NCBI GenBank assembly: GCA_029573715.1
Contig: JAKQDR010000250.1
Span: 1-64,000 of the forward strand
Direction of reading: 5' to 3'
DNA: 64,000 nt
DNA from: a bacterium
GTDB lineage: Bacteria > Patescibacteriota > Microgenomatia > UBA1406 > GWC2-37-13
In this document: in pieces, positions 35,215 to 42,296 of the stretch
How the letters are laid out: each line of letters begins with the position of its first letter
How positions within the stretch are numbered: the stretch's first letter is position 1
Made by a program: the position numbers and the translations under genes
The notes under the pieces: generated by a model
Database searches by the model: none
What the model was told of the DNA's origin: nothing
The model's input: the letters and a program-made list of their open reading frames with translations, nothing else

Positions 35215-35652
35215 TGCATCTATTGCAAAAATCCAGAATCAGACGTAATGGAAACGCGAGTGAGCGAAGATGGTATGACGGTGCGCCGACGTAGAGTGTG
35301 TAACAAATGCAGTAAGCGATTTACCACCTATGAGCGAGTGGAAGATGTGCCCCTATTTGTCATCAAACGAGATAAGAGGAGGGAGCAATTTGATGCTGCA
35401 AAGCTTAAAAGCGGCATCATGAAAGCGGTGGGCAAGACTAAGGTGACATTCGAACAGATAGATTCAATAACCAGCGTAGTTACTACCAAACTCATTAGTG
35501 CAGGATCAAGTGAAGTTACGTCGCGCAAGATAGGGGAGATTGTTGCAGAGCAACTTAAGCGCATCGATAAGGTTGCATATATCCGCTTCGCAAGCGTGTT
35601 CAAGCGTTTTGAGGATTTGGATCAATTTGCTAAGGAACTGAGGAAATTGTAG
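35209..35652 (+). CDS. nrdR: transcriptional repressor NrdR
   Basis: 147 aa from MKCIYCKNPE. The track start lies within the promoter and was rejected. A zinc ribbon (CIYC and CNKC within RRRVCNKCSKRFTTYERVE) is followed by an ATP-cone domain (VIKRDKRREQFDAAKLKSGIMKAVGKT). NrdR senses ATP/dATP and represses ribonucleotide reductase genes. Here it lies 34 bp upstream of nrdJ and has boxes in its own promoter, so the operon is probably autoregulated. Confidence 0.95.
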   Translation: MKCIYCKNPESDVMETRVSEDGMTVRRRRVCNKCSKRFTTYERVEDVPLFVIKRDKRREQFDAAKLKSGIMKAVGKTKVTFEQIDSITSVVTTKLISAGSSEVTSRKIGEIVAEQLKRIDKVAYIRFASVFKRFEDLDQFAKELRKL

Positions 35653-35686
35653 TGCATTATTTGTTTATTATTAATTTTTTCCGCCT

Positions 35687-38170
35687 ATGAAGCTGTCTGG
35701 GATATCAGAAAAGGTCTTTCTCGACCGTTATGCAATGAAAGATAAACAAGGTCATCCTATTGAAAAATCTCCAGAAGACATGTGGCAACGAGTAGCTCGT
35801 GCAGTCGCGGGGGCTGAAAAATCATCCAATCTTAGGAAAAAATACGAAAAAGACTATTATGAAATCATGACAGACTTCAAATTTGTACCCGGTGGCCGTA
35901 TTTTGGCCGGGGCAGGAACCGGATATGATGTGACGTACTACAATTGCTTTGTTATTCCATCTCCTCAAGATTCTCGCGGTGGCATCATCGACTCACTGAA
36001 AAACATGGTTGAGATTATGGCGCACGGTGGAGGGGTGGGCATAAATCTTTCTTCTCTTCGTCCGCGTGGTGCACGCGTTACAAAAGTTAATGGCACTTCT
36101 TCAGGCCCTATGAACTGGGCGGGACTATTTTCTTTGGCGACTCGAGATATTATTCAACAGGGAGGTACACGGCGGGGCGCGCTTATGCTCATGTTGTGGG
36201 ATTGGCACCCTGATATCTATGAGTTTATCACCGTCAAACAAGACCTCACCAAAATTTTGGGAGCAAACCTATCGGTGTGTGTTTCTGACGCTTTTATGGA
36301 AGCGGTTGAGAAAGATGGAGATTGGGATTTGATGTTTCCCGACACAAACGACCCAGATTACGACAAAGTATGGGACGGAGACATTGAGGTGTGGAAGAAG
36401 AAAGGTAAAAAAGTGCGTGTATTTAAAACGGTCAAAGCGCGAGAAATGTGGAACCTGATTTGTGAAGCGGCGTGGCGATCTGCTGAGCCGGGAGTGGTAT
36501 TTATGGAGCGGTATAATAAGCTCCACAACAATTATTATTGGAATAGAATTAACTGTGTGAATCCGTGTGGTGAGGAAGGGTTGCCCCCATGGGGAGTGTG
36601 TAATTTGGGCTCAATCAACCTTTCAGCCCTCGTAAAAGGAGATGGGGTCGATAAACCCGGAGAATTTGATTATGCACTTTTGGCACACATCACTCGCTTA
36701 GGCGTGCGCTTTTTGGACAATGTAGTAAGCATGGACCCCTACATTTTTAGCGGTATCCGTAAAACACAACTTGAAGGAGAGCGAAGGATAGGTCTTGGCA
36801 CTATGGGGCTTGGAGACGCTCTTATAAAGATGCACTTACGTTACGGTTCAGCCGAGTCGCTTCATGTCATCGACAAAATCTATTCAGTGATACGCGACAA
36901 CGCATATGATGCGTCTGCCGAGATTGCAAAAAGCAAAGGAGCCTTCGGTAAATTTGATAAAAAACTGTATCCTGACGGTGCATATGTCAAGACGCTTCCC
37001 GCTCCGATACTCAATAAGATAAAAAGATATGGCATCAGAAATTCCATATTAACGATGCAAGCCCCAACCGGCTCAACAAGCCTTTTGGCGGGGACAACTT
37101 CGGGCATAGAGCCAGTTTTTGAGTTTGAATTTACCCGCCGCGATAGGATTGGGACACATGTAATTTATCACCCCCTTTGGGACAAGTATCGAGAAACTCA
37201 CAAAGATAATCTGCAAATAACCAAAGAAGGTGACAATGAAAGGTATGAGCGTCCTGCATGGTTTGTTTCATCGGCCGACTTGACGCCCGATGAGCACGTT
37301 GATGTGCAATCCGTCATTCAAAAATATGTTGACGCATCAATCTCCAAAACGGTAAATGCGCCTAATGCCTATACGGTTGATGACGTCAATAAGCTATATA
37401 TGCAAGCATATAAAAAGGGTTTAAAGGGGATCACGATGTTTCGAGATGGCTCACGCGAAGCCGTGTTGGAGCGGGGAAATACCGCCGCAAATGCCAAATC
37501 GAAAGTTGAAGGTGAAAAAGCACAGATTAAGGACCAACCGCTTATCGACCCATCTATCGTGCCCGTCAAGCCTCGACCTATGGTGGTGAGCGGTGCAACC
37601 TATCGGGTAGAAACGCCCGTGGGCAAAGCATACATTACTGTTAATTCAAGCAGCTCAGGAGATCCGATGGAAGTGTTTATTAACGTGGGTAAGCCGGGTG
37701 CTGATGTATATGCTATGGCTGAGGCATTAGGCAGAACCATTAGTATGTCTTTGCGTTTCAATACTCAGCTTGCCCCTATTGAGCGTGTGCGCAAAGTAGT
37801 TGAAGAGCTGGAGGGCATTGGGGGGAGTCGTACGCTGGGGTTTGGCAAAAATAGCGTCAAATCACTTCCTGATGCGGTCGCAAAGGTGCTGGCCACTCAC
37901 TACAGCTTGCATGCCACTCACGAACCACATGCGATGATAGCAAATGGAAATGGCAATGGCGCACATGTGCATGCTCAGGCAACACCCGTTGTGTCGACTG
38001 TCGCAGCAGTTTCAGCGAGCGATTCTCATGTACAAGTGGCGACAGCGGTAGTCGCCCATGTACCCAAGCGCAAAGTGAGCTATGATTTATGCGGGAAATG
38101 CGGAGAGGCGTCACTAGTACATGAAGAGGGGTGTAAGAAGTGCTATAGTTGCGGATATAGCGCGTGCTGA
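35687..38170 (+). CDS. nrdJ: class II (adenosylcobalamin-dependent) ribonucleotide reductase
   Basis: An 827-aa protein. Reductase core motifs are FVPGGRILAGAGT, YYNCFVIPSPQDSRGGI, HGGGVGINLSSLRPRGA, the radical site NPCGEEGLPPWGVCNLGSINL, and APTGSTSLLAGTTSGIEP. A TSCPD domain (PVGKAYITVNSSSSGDPMEVFINVGKPG) follows, then a linker. A C-terminal Cys-rich tail, LCGKCGEASLVHEEGCKKCYSCGYSAC, probably relays electrons. It makes deoxyribonucleotides and needs AdoCbl. NrdR is upstream and a cobalamin adenosyltransferase lies 450 bp downstream. No intein or class I/III genes are seen. Confidence 0.96.
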   Translation: MKLSGISEKVFLDRYAMKDKQGHPIEKSPEDMWQRVARAVAGAEKSSNLRKKYEKDYYEIMTDFKFVPGGRILAGAGTGYDVTYYNCFVIPSPQDSRGGIIDSLKNMVEIMAHGGGVGINLSSLRPRGARVTKVNGTSSGPMNWAGLFSLATRDIIQQGGTRRGALMLMLWDWHPDIYEFITVKQDLTKILGANLSVCVSDAFMEAVEKDGDWDLMFPDTNDPDYDKVWDGDIEVWKKKGKKVRVFKTVKAREMWNLICEAAWRSAEPGVVFMERYNKLHNNYYWNRINCVNPCGEEGLPPWGVCNLGSINLSALVKGDGVDKPGEFDYALLAHITRLGVRFLDNVVSMDPYIFSGIRKTQLEGERRIGLGTMGLGDALIKMHLRYGSAESLHVIDKIYSVIRDNAYDASAEIAKSKGAFGKFDKKLYPDGAYVKTLPAPILNKIKRYGIRNSILTMQAPTGSTSLLAGTTSGIEPVFEFEFTRRDRIGTHVIYHPLWDKYRETHKDNLQITKEGDNERYERPAWFVSSADLTPDEHVDVQSVIQKYVDASISKTVNAPNAYTVDDVNKLYMQAYKKGLKGITMFRDGSREAVLERGNTAANAKSKVEGEKAQIKDQPLIDPSIVPVKPRPMVVSGATYRVETPVGKAYITVNSSSSGDPMEVFINVGKPGADVYAMAEALGRTISMSLRFNTQLAPIERVRKVVEELEGIGGSRTLGFGKNSVKSLPDAVAKVLATHYSLHATHEPHAMIANGNGNGAHVHAQATPVVSTVAAVSASDSHVQVATAVVAHVPKRKVSYDLCGKCGEASLVHEEGCKKCYSCGYSAC

Positions 38171-38180
38171 CGGGAACATA

Positions 38181-38200
38181 ATACGTTATACGTGATACGT
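38181..38200. repeat. three direct ATACGT heptads before the four-helix-bundle gene
   Basis: Three copies of ATACGT occur at exact 7-bp steps (38181, 38188, 38195). Related strings recur downstream of the next gene and in the 57.5 and 58.6 kb intergenic gaps. Confidence 0.6.
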
Positions 38201-38211
38201 AATGCATATAT

Positions 38212-38580
38212 ATGCAGCACATGAACAATGATACGGAATATCACAGAAGACTGAAGAGTATAATGGAGGATTTTGTTCATCACGTGTACGATGTAACTGA
38301 GGATTTCCCCAAAAACGAAATTTTTGGTATTACCTCACAATTAAGACGAGCCTCTTTGTCAGTACCACTGAACTACACGGAAGGTTTCGCAAGGAGGAGG
38401 AAGGCAGCTCTCAGACAATTTTTAGAAATTGCATATGGCTCATTGAAGGAAAGTGAGTATATAATCCATTTCGCGGGGAAGAGAGGTTACATCAAAGATC
38501 AAGATCTGGATAAACTGCTTGAACAACTCGATAAGATAGGTAAAATGTTGTGGGGAATTATGAAAAAAATTGAAAAATAA
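38212..38580 (+). CDS. four-helix-bundle protein (23S rRNA intervening-sequence type)
   Basis: A 122-aa all-helical protein with the family signature FGITSQLRRASLSVPLNYTEGFARR, then ALRQFLEIAYGSLKESEY and LLEQLDKIGKMLWGIMKKI. Family members (TIGR02436) were first found inside 23S rRNA intervening sequences but are widespread in CPR as free genes. Function is unknown, possibly RNA or nucleoprotein binding. It sits between nrdJ and the cobalamin adenosyltransferase, bordered by short ATACGT/ATTACG repeats, and looks inserted into that unit. MNND (38221) is an alternative start. Confidence 0.85.
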   Translation: MQHMNNDTEYHRRLKSIMEDFVHHVYDVTEDFPKNEIFGITSQLRRASLSVPLNYTEGFARRRKAALRQFLEIAYGSLKESEYIIHFAGKRGYIKDQDLDKLLEQLDKIGKMLWGIMKKIEK

Positions 38581-38617
38581 AAGATGTATTAGGTATTACG
38601 CATTAAGTGTCAAGTTT

Positions 38618-39169
38618 ATGGTCAAAATCTATTCAAAAACCGGAGATACTGGTGAAACAAGTGCTTTGGAGGGGGGGCGCATCCTCAAGTCTGATTTGAT
38701 GATCGAAGCAAATGGTGCGGTAGATGAGGCATCGAGCTTCATTGGATGGGCGCGTGAAACGGTGGAAGATGATAAGGCACGGGCCCTCTTAAGCTCGGTA
38801 CAACAAGACCTGTATCACATTATGGCCTTTTTAGCCGGCGCAGAAATGTCTGCCGGAGACATTGCGAAGCGCGTGACCACCTTTGAATCGTATATCGATG
38901 TGCAAAGCGCCAAGCTTCCGCCACTTCATCGATTTATCTTGCCGCAAGGAGGGGAGACCACGACAAGGCTTCATGTTGCTCGCACTATGGTGCGTGCCGC
39001 AGAACGGGCGGTTGTGGGATACATGCGGGAGAAGTTGCGTTATGCCTCCAAAAAAAACACAAAAACCGAACCACCGGAATTGCTTGTTATACGCTATCTT
39101 AACCGGCTATCAGATGTGTTGTTTGTACTTGCGCGTAAGTTTGCGCAAGTTGAAAAGAAAACAAAATAA
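38618..39169 (+). CDS. PduO-type cob(I)alamin adenosyltransferase
   Basis: 183 aa from MVKIYSKTGDTGETSAL. The ORF track start overlaps the preceding gene. The ATP-binding N-terminal motif (IYTKTGDxG-T consensus), NGAVDEASSFIGWAR, LPQGGETTTRLHVARTMVRAAERAVV (the HxARxxxRRAER region) and LVIRYLNRLSDVLFVLAR are all present. It makes adenosylcobalamin from cob(I)alamin and ATP. It is the obvious supplier of cofactor to NrdJ upstream. No corrin synthesis genes are seen, so B12 is probably salvaged from a host or community. Confidence 0.93.
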   Translation: MVKIYSKTGDTGETSALEGGRILKSDLMIEANGAVDEASSFIGWARETVEDDKARALLSSVQQDLYHIMAFLAGAEMSAGDIAKRVTTFESYIDVQSAKLPPLHRFILPQGGETTTRLHVARTMVRAAERAVVGYMREKLRYASKKNTKTEPPELLVIRYLNRLSDVLFVLARKFAQVEKKTK

Positions 39170-39178
39170 TTAGCCATT

Positions 39179-39345
39179 TTTTTGCTGAAGGAATGCAGTG
39201 ATCGCCTTAAGTTGCAAGTTAATGTTCGCGGAAGTGAATATTGACCAACTTGCAAATTCTCGGCGAAATTCTGCAACTGTGCCGCAACAGTGATCCGCCC
39301 AACTTTCGTGAAAAGTTAGGCGGAGAGTCTGGTCTACAGCAAAAA
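39179..39345 (+). ncRNA. candidate cobalamin-riboswitch-like structured RNA
   Basis: A 9-bp closing stem pairs TTTTTGCTG (39179-39187) with CAGCAAAAA (39337-39345). Inside are GCGGAA, then GGCGAAATTC, then ACTGTGCCGCAACAGTGA, close to the GGGAA ... GGTGAAATTC ... CTGTCCCGCAACTGTGA core of B12 riboswitches. GCGG pairs with CCGC as in stem P3. A CCGCCcAACTTT hairpin and AGTCTGGTCTAC, in the B12-box position, follow. It lies just after the cobalamin adenosyltransferase gene and 28 nt before an unknown gene. I could not run a covariance model. The B12 box is imperfect, so this remains a candidate. Confidence 0.5.
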
Positions 39346-39373
39346 GCGCGCCCCGTAGCAGGGCATGTGACGT

Positions 39374-40738
39374 ATGTATCACCTAGAGTCTAATCTTCAT
39401 AAGAAAGAAACCCCATTTCCAAGTGTTCCGTCGAAACCCTCAATGACTGCTACTATCTTTGAGCGCCCGCTCCCTTCTCAAGTATGGACCCCCCATGCAG
39501 ACTTTGCGTATGTCCAACACCTTGATCCACTTCTGCACAGAGAGCGAATTATCGGTATGGGCAAAGATCAACTGTTAACGGCGGCTGATGAGCATGCAAA
39601 TCGTTCTGTTATTTCCACACACTTTGGACGTGTGACGCCCCAAACACTTGAAATAAACGGATTTGACATGCTCAAAGCTACTGCAAACGCGCTACGCGCC
39701 CAACCCGATAACACCCGAGTACAGGCAGAATATGCAGGTTTACGAGCAGTTCATAATAGACTACAGATTGGTACAGAGCCTCAAATTATCTTATCGCCGC
39801 CAAAAGAGGGTATGAGTTATGGTCTAGGCTTTGTATTTATTCCGGGTCACCTGCTCCCTGATGGCTCAGTACCCATTACGCAAAAAATCATTATGTATCA
39901 AGAGGATCCTTTAGTGGGAGCTCAGACGAGTCGGCATATACGAAAAGTGTTACGCAGTGAATTTTCTACAAAGGAGAGCGCTATCGTTGAGCCATCCTCA
40001 CCAGAAGAATATATCCGCTCACCCATAGGGCTTACTCATGTGTCGGGTGCGGCTGTTTTGTCAGATGAGCGCCTTGTGTCACTGTTTGGATCGAATCCTG
40101 CTGAAATTGCGCAAGCACGAGCATTTCGACAGACCCTAAAGGCCGATATGGGAACCCATATGCAGGAGTATGGCGAATGTATTGTGCAACACAAGCTTGC
40201 ACTTCGAGAGGGGGATGTGAAACGGGCAGAAAAGATGGTGCGTCGTGCCGGAAAGATTATGGATACGGTGTTTGGAGTGGCACTTAAACTCTCTTACGCA
40301 CTCAAGACGAATGACTGGAGCGACTATACCCTCATTATGAATGCGATTAATAAGGGGCCCATGGCAGATGCGGCGATTTCTGCAATGATAGCGCCCTATG
40401 CGCATATGGTGGCAGACTCTCAATGCCCACCTGCATACATCGCCTCACCCAGTGATCGAACCGGACTTGGAATACTTGGTCTGTGGCATAAAGATTTATT
40501 GGGAGGTAAGCTTGGAGCAGGTCAGTCTGAATGGGTAAAAAGAGACTGTGTTACCTGTCCTTGTTGTAGCATGCAAAGTACCAAAGACAAACCTCACCTG
40601 TATCATGCGCGCGAACAAAAGTGGGTATGCGCCAATAGTTCATGTAAGGAGCACAACGCATCCGTTTACAATACCATTGTGAATGGTGTACCATTAGATC
40701 ATGGCAGACAACAGCACCTCAATCGTCCACCTGCTTGA
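39374..40738 (+). CDS. unknown 454-aa protein with C-terminal Cys cluster
   Basis: No family recognised. The N-terminal half is mixed alpha/beta (YGLGFVFIPGHLLPDGSVPITQKIIMYQED). A helical middle (about 250-350: MQEYGECIVQHKLALREGDVKRAEKMVRRAGKIMD) follows. The end has a zinc-ribbon-like set: CVTCPCC ... WVCANSSCKEH. There is no signal peptide or membrane helix. It follows the putative cobalamin-responsive RNA and overlaps the next ORF by 38 bp, so the two are probably coupled. MTATIFERP (39443) is an alternative start with a less odd N terminus. Confidence 0.7.
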   Translation: MYHLESNLHKKETPFPSVPSKPSMTATIFERPLPSQVWTPHADFAYVQHLDPLLHRERIIGMGKDQLLTAADEHANRSVISTHFGRVTPQTLEINGFDMLKATANALRAQPDNTRVQAEYAGLRAVHNRLQIGTEPQIILSPPKEGMSYGLGFVFIPGHLLPDGSVPITQKIIMYQEDPLVGAQTSRHIRKVLRSEFSTKESAIVEPSSPEEYIRSPIGLTHVSGAAVLSDERLVSLFGSNPAEIAQARAFRQTLKADMGTHMQEYGECIVQHKLALREGDVKRAEKMVRRAGKIMDTVFGVALKLSYALKTNDWSDYTLIMNAINKGPMADAAISAMIAPYAHMVADSQCPPAYIASPSDRTGLGILGLWHKDLLGGKLGAGQSEWVKRDCVTCPCCSMQSTKDKPHLYHAREQKWVCANSSCKEHNASVYNTIVNGVPLDHGRQQHLNRPPA

Positions 40739-41183
40739 TGACACCCAAAAACCAGCAAGCCCCCCGCCACCCTCATCACCAGCTCCCATTTCAACGGGGG
40801 CCACCAAAGAGTCGGGGCCAGGAGGTGCAGCGAAAGAGCAAGGGAAACCTTCAGAGATACAGGAGCAACCCGTTGAGATAAGCACTGAACAGTCAAAAGA
40901 AAAACCACACATCAAGCACAAAAAGAATATTCCCGACATCCACCCCGACGCAGCAAAGGCGGGCCTGCAGGTTGCCCCGTCTGCATCTCCCTTTCCAACG
41001 ATATATGATATAAAGGTGCCCGTCTTATCTGATGAGCAAATAGAACAAAACCTGCATAAAAACTTCTGGACGGGAGCACGATGGCTTGCGGAACTATGCA
41101 AGTACTTGCTGCTTCAGGCACATGTTCGTGTAAAAAAGATTGGGCAAAAAGTGGTGCGCGAGCGTTTGCCCGAGCGCTTCTGA
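40701..41183 (+). CDS. unknown Pro-rich protein with helical C terminus
   Basis: A 160-aa protein. The first about 75 residues are disordered and rich in Pro, Ser, Gly, Glu and Lys (PASPPPPSSPAPIS). The C-terminal about 60 aa are an amphipathic helix region, EQIEQNLHKNFWTGARWLAELCKYLLLQAHVRVKKIGQKVV. It starts inside the 454-aa ORF in another reading frame, which suggests translational coupling and perhaps a shared complex. Not recognised. Confidence 0.6.
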   Translation: MADNSTSIVHLLDDTQKPASPPPPSSPAPISTGATKESGPGGAAKEQGKPSEIQEQPVEISTEQSKEKPHIKHKKNIPDIHPDAAKAGLQVAPSASPFPTIYDIKVPVLSDEQIEQNLHKNFWTGARWLAELCKYLLLQAHVRVKKIGQKVVRERLPERF

Positions 41184-41235
41184 AAAACCCTTTATAAACT
41201 TCTTGCATTATGGTAAATAGATCTATGGTTTCCAA

Positions 41236-41257
41236 GACACTCACTTAAGTGAGTGTC
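41236..41257. repeat. 22-bp perfect palindrome
   Basis: The half-sites GACACTCACTT and AAGTGAGTGTC abut. There is no T-run, so it is not a clear intrinsic terminator. It may end the upstream ORFan transcript or act as an operator. The rest of the 250-bp gap up to the csoR promoter has no gene. Confidence 0.6.
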
Positions 41258-41401
41258 CTCTGATACATACTTTGCACATAAAGAGAGTACGTTTTCTAGG
41301 CGGACTATCAACGCTTTTTGAAAAGGGTGTTTGGTGAACCACACAAAACAACATGAGCGCATAGCGTTACTATACACATGTATGGCGAGGATAAGACATT
41401 C

Positions 41402-41430
41402 TTGACAATACCCCCCCTGGGGTATATACT
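41402..41430 (+). promoter_or_regulatory. csoR-copA promoter with CsoR operator in the spacer
   Basis: TTGACA (41402-41407) and TATACT (41425-41430) are 17 bp apart. The spacer is the palindrome ATACCCC-CCCT-GGGGTAT, the GC-rich TACCCC/GGGGTA operator of copper-sensing CsoR proteins. The csoR ATG is 7 nt after the -10, implying a leaderless message. Confidence 0.88.
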
Positions 41431-41437
41431 CATCACT

Positions 41438-41698
41438 ATGCAATCCAAAAAAAACTTGATACGTCGGCTCAAAATCATTGAAGGCCAAGTGCGCGGGATG
41501 CAACACATGGTGGATACGGGTGCATACTGTATTGACATCATTACACAGGCCTCTGCAGTGAAACAAGCGCTCTCAAATGTAGAAGACGCGTTGCTTGAGG
41601 GGCATTTGCGCCACTGTGTGGTAAATCAGATTAAGGAAGGAAAGTCAGAACAGGCAACAGCTGAGATTATTAAAGTATATCGATTAAAGCGCAAGTAG
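41438..41698 (+). CDS. csoR: copper-sensing repressor CsoR
   Basis: 86 aa from MQSKKNLIRR. The ORF start 20 codons earlier would lie in the operator. The all-helical CsoR/RcnR/FrmR fold reads RLKIIEGQVRGMQHMVDTGAYCIDI. The Cu(I) ligand triad is complete: Cys in AYCIDI, then His and Cys in EGHLRHCV, the Cys-His-Cys set of true CsoR rather than FrmR/RcnR. It represses its own operon until copper binds. DUF305 and CopA genes follow. Confidence 0.93.
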   Translation: MQSKKNLIRRLKIIEGQVRGMQHMVDTGAYCIDIITQASAVKQALSNVEDALLEGHLRHCVVNQIKEGKSEQATAEIIKVYRLKRK

Positions 41699-41717
41699 AG
41701 CGAACAACTTAATTACT

Positions 41718-42290
41718 ATGAAAACAACCCATGTCCCCATTCATCTTGCCACAGGATTTGTTATTGCGGCACTTTTGGTCGGTTTTGCGTTTGGACAGCT
41801 TATGACCCCAGAATATCGTGCCCACATGTATGCGCCGGCTCAAATGGATTTGGGACCTGCGGGGGCTTTGGTTGATTTGCATTATCTCAATGCCATGATA
41901 GGCCACCATGTTGTTGCGATGCGTCTGGCAGAACAATTGGCTCAAAATTCAAAAAGACCGGCAATGCAAGAACTTGCGAAATCAATCCTTGCCGATGAGC
42001 CAGCCGCCATTGCTGAGCTATACGCGTGGAAAAAGCAATGGTACCAAGATACGCGCACTGTGCCCGATCCAGCCGTGCCCAATCTTGGGCCTGCAGGTGA
42101 GACATTCGATCTGCGGTTTATAAACGCAATGATCGCACATCACCAGGAAGGCATAAACATGACCCGAGAGATTCGCACCAAATCAATTCGACATGAGGTG
42201 CTTGACAATGCGGACAAAGTCGAGGCATTTCTTATTAACGGTACACAAACACTTGAGGCTCTGCGAAGCGACTGGTATACAACTCCTTAA
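41718..42290 (+). CDS. DUF305 copper-associated exported protein
   Basis: A 190-aa protein with an uncleaved or signal-like N-terminal helix (LATGFVIAALLVGFAFG). Two DUF305 units follow, each with an HH pair: LNAMIGHHVVAMRLAEQ and INAMIAHHQEGINMTRE. The His/Met spacing suggests metal binding. DUF305 proteins recur in copper-resistance loci. Here it lies between csoR and copA in one operon, consistent with a surface copper scavenger or chaperone. Confidence 0.88.
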   Translation: MKTTHVPIHLATGFVIAALLVGFAFGQLMTPEYRAHMYAPAQMDLGPAGALVDLHYLNAMIGHHVVAMRLAEQLAQNSKRPAMQELAKSILADEPAAIAELYAWKKQWYQDTRTVPDPAVPNLGPAGETFDLRFINAMIAHHQEGINMTREIRTKSIRHEVLDNADKVEAFLINGTQTLEALRSDWYTTP

Positions 42291-42296
42291 TACATC

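Noticed and set aside
39374-39442. Leader peptide or separate small gene after the riboswitch-like RNA
   Set aside because: The frame is continuous with the 454-aa ORF; this is only a start-codon uncertainty.
41236-41257. Intrinsic terminator for the upstream ORFan pair
   Set aside because: The palindrome has no U-tract, so it is listed only as a repeat.
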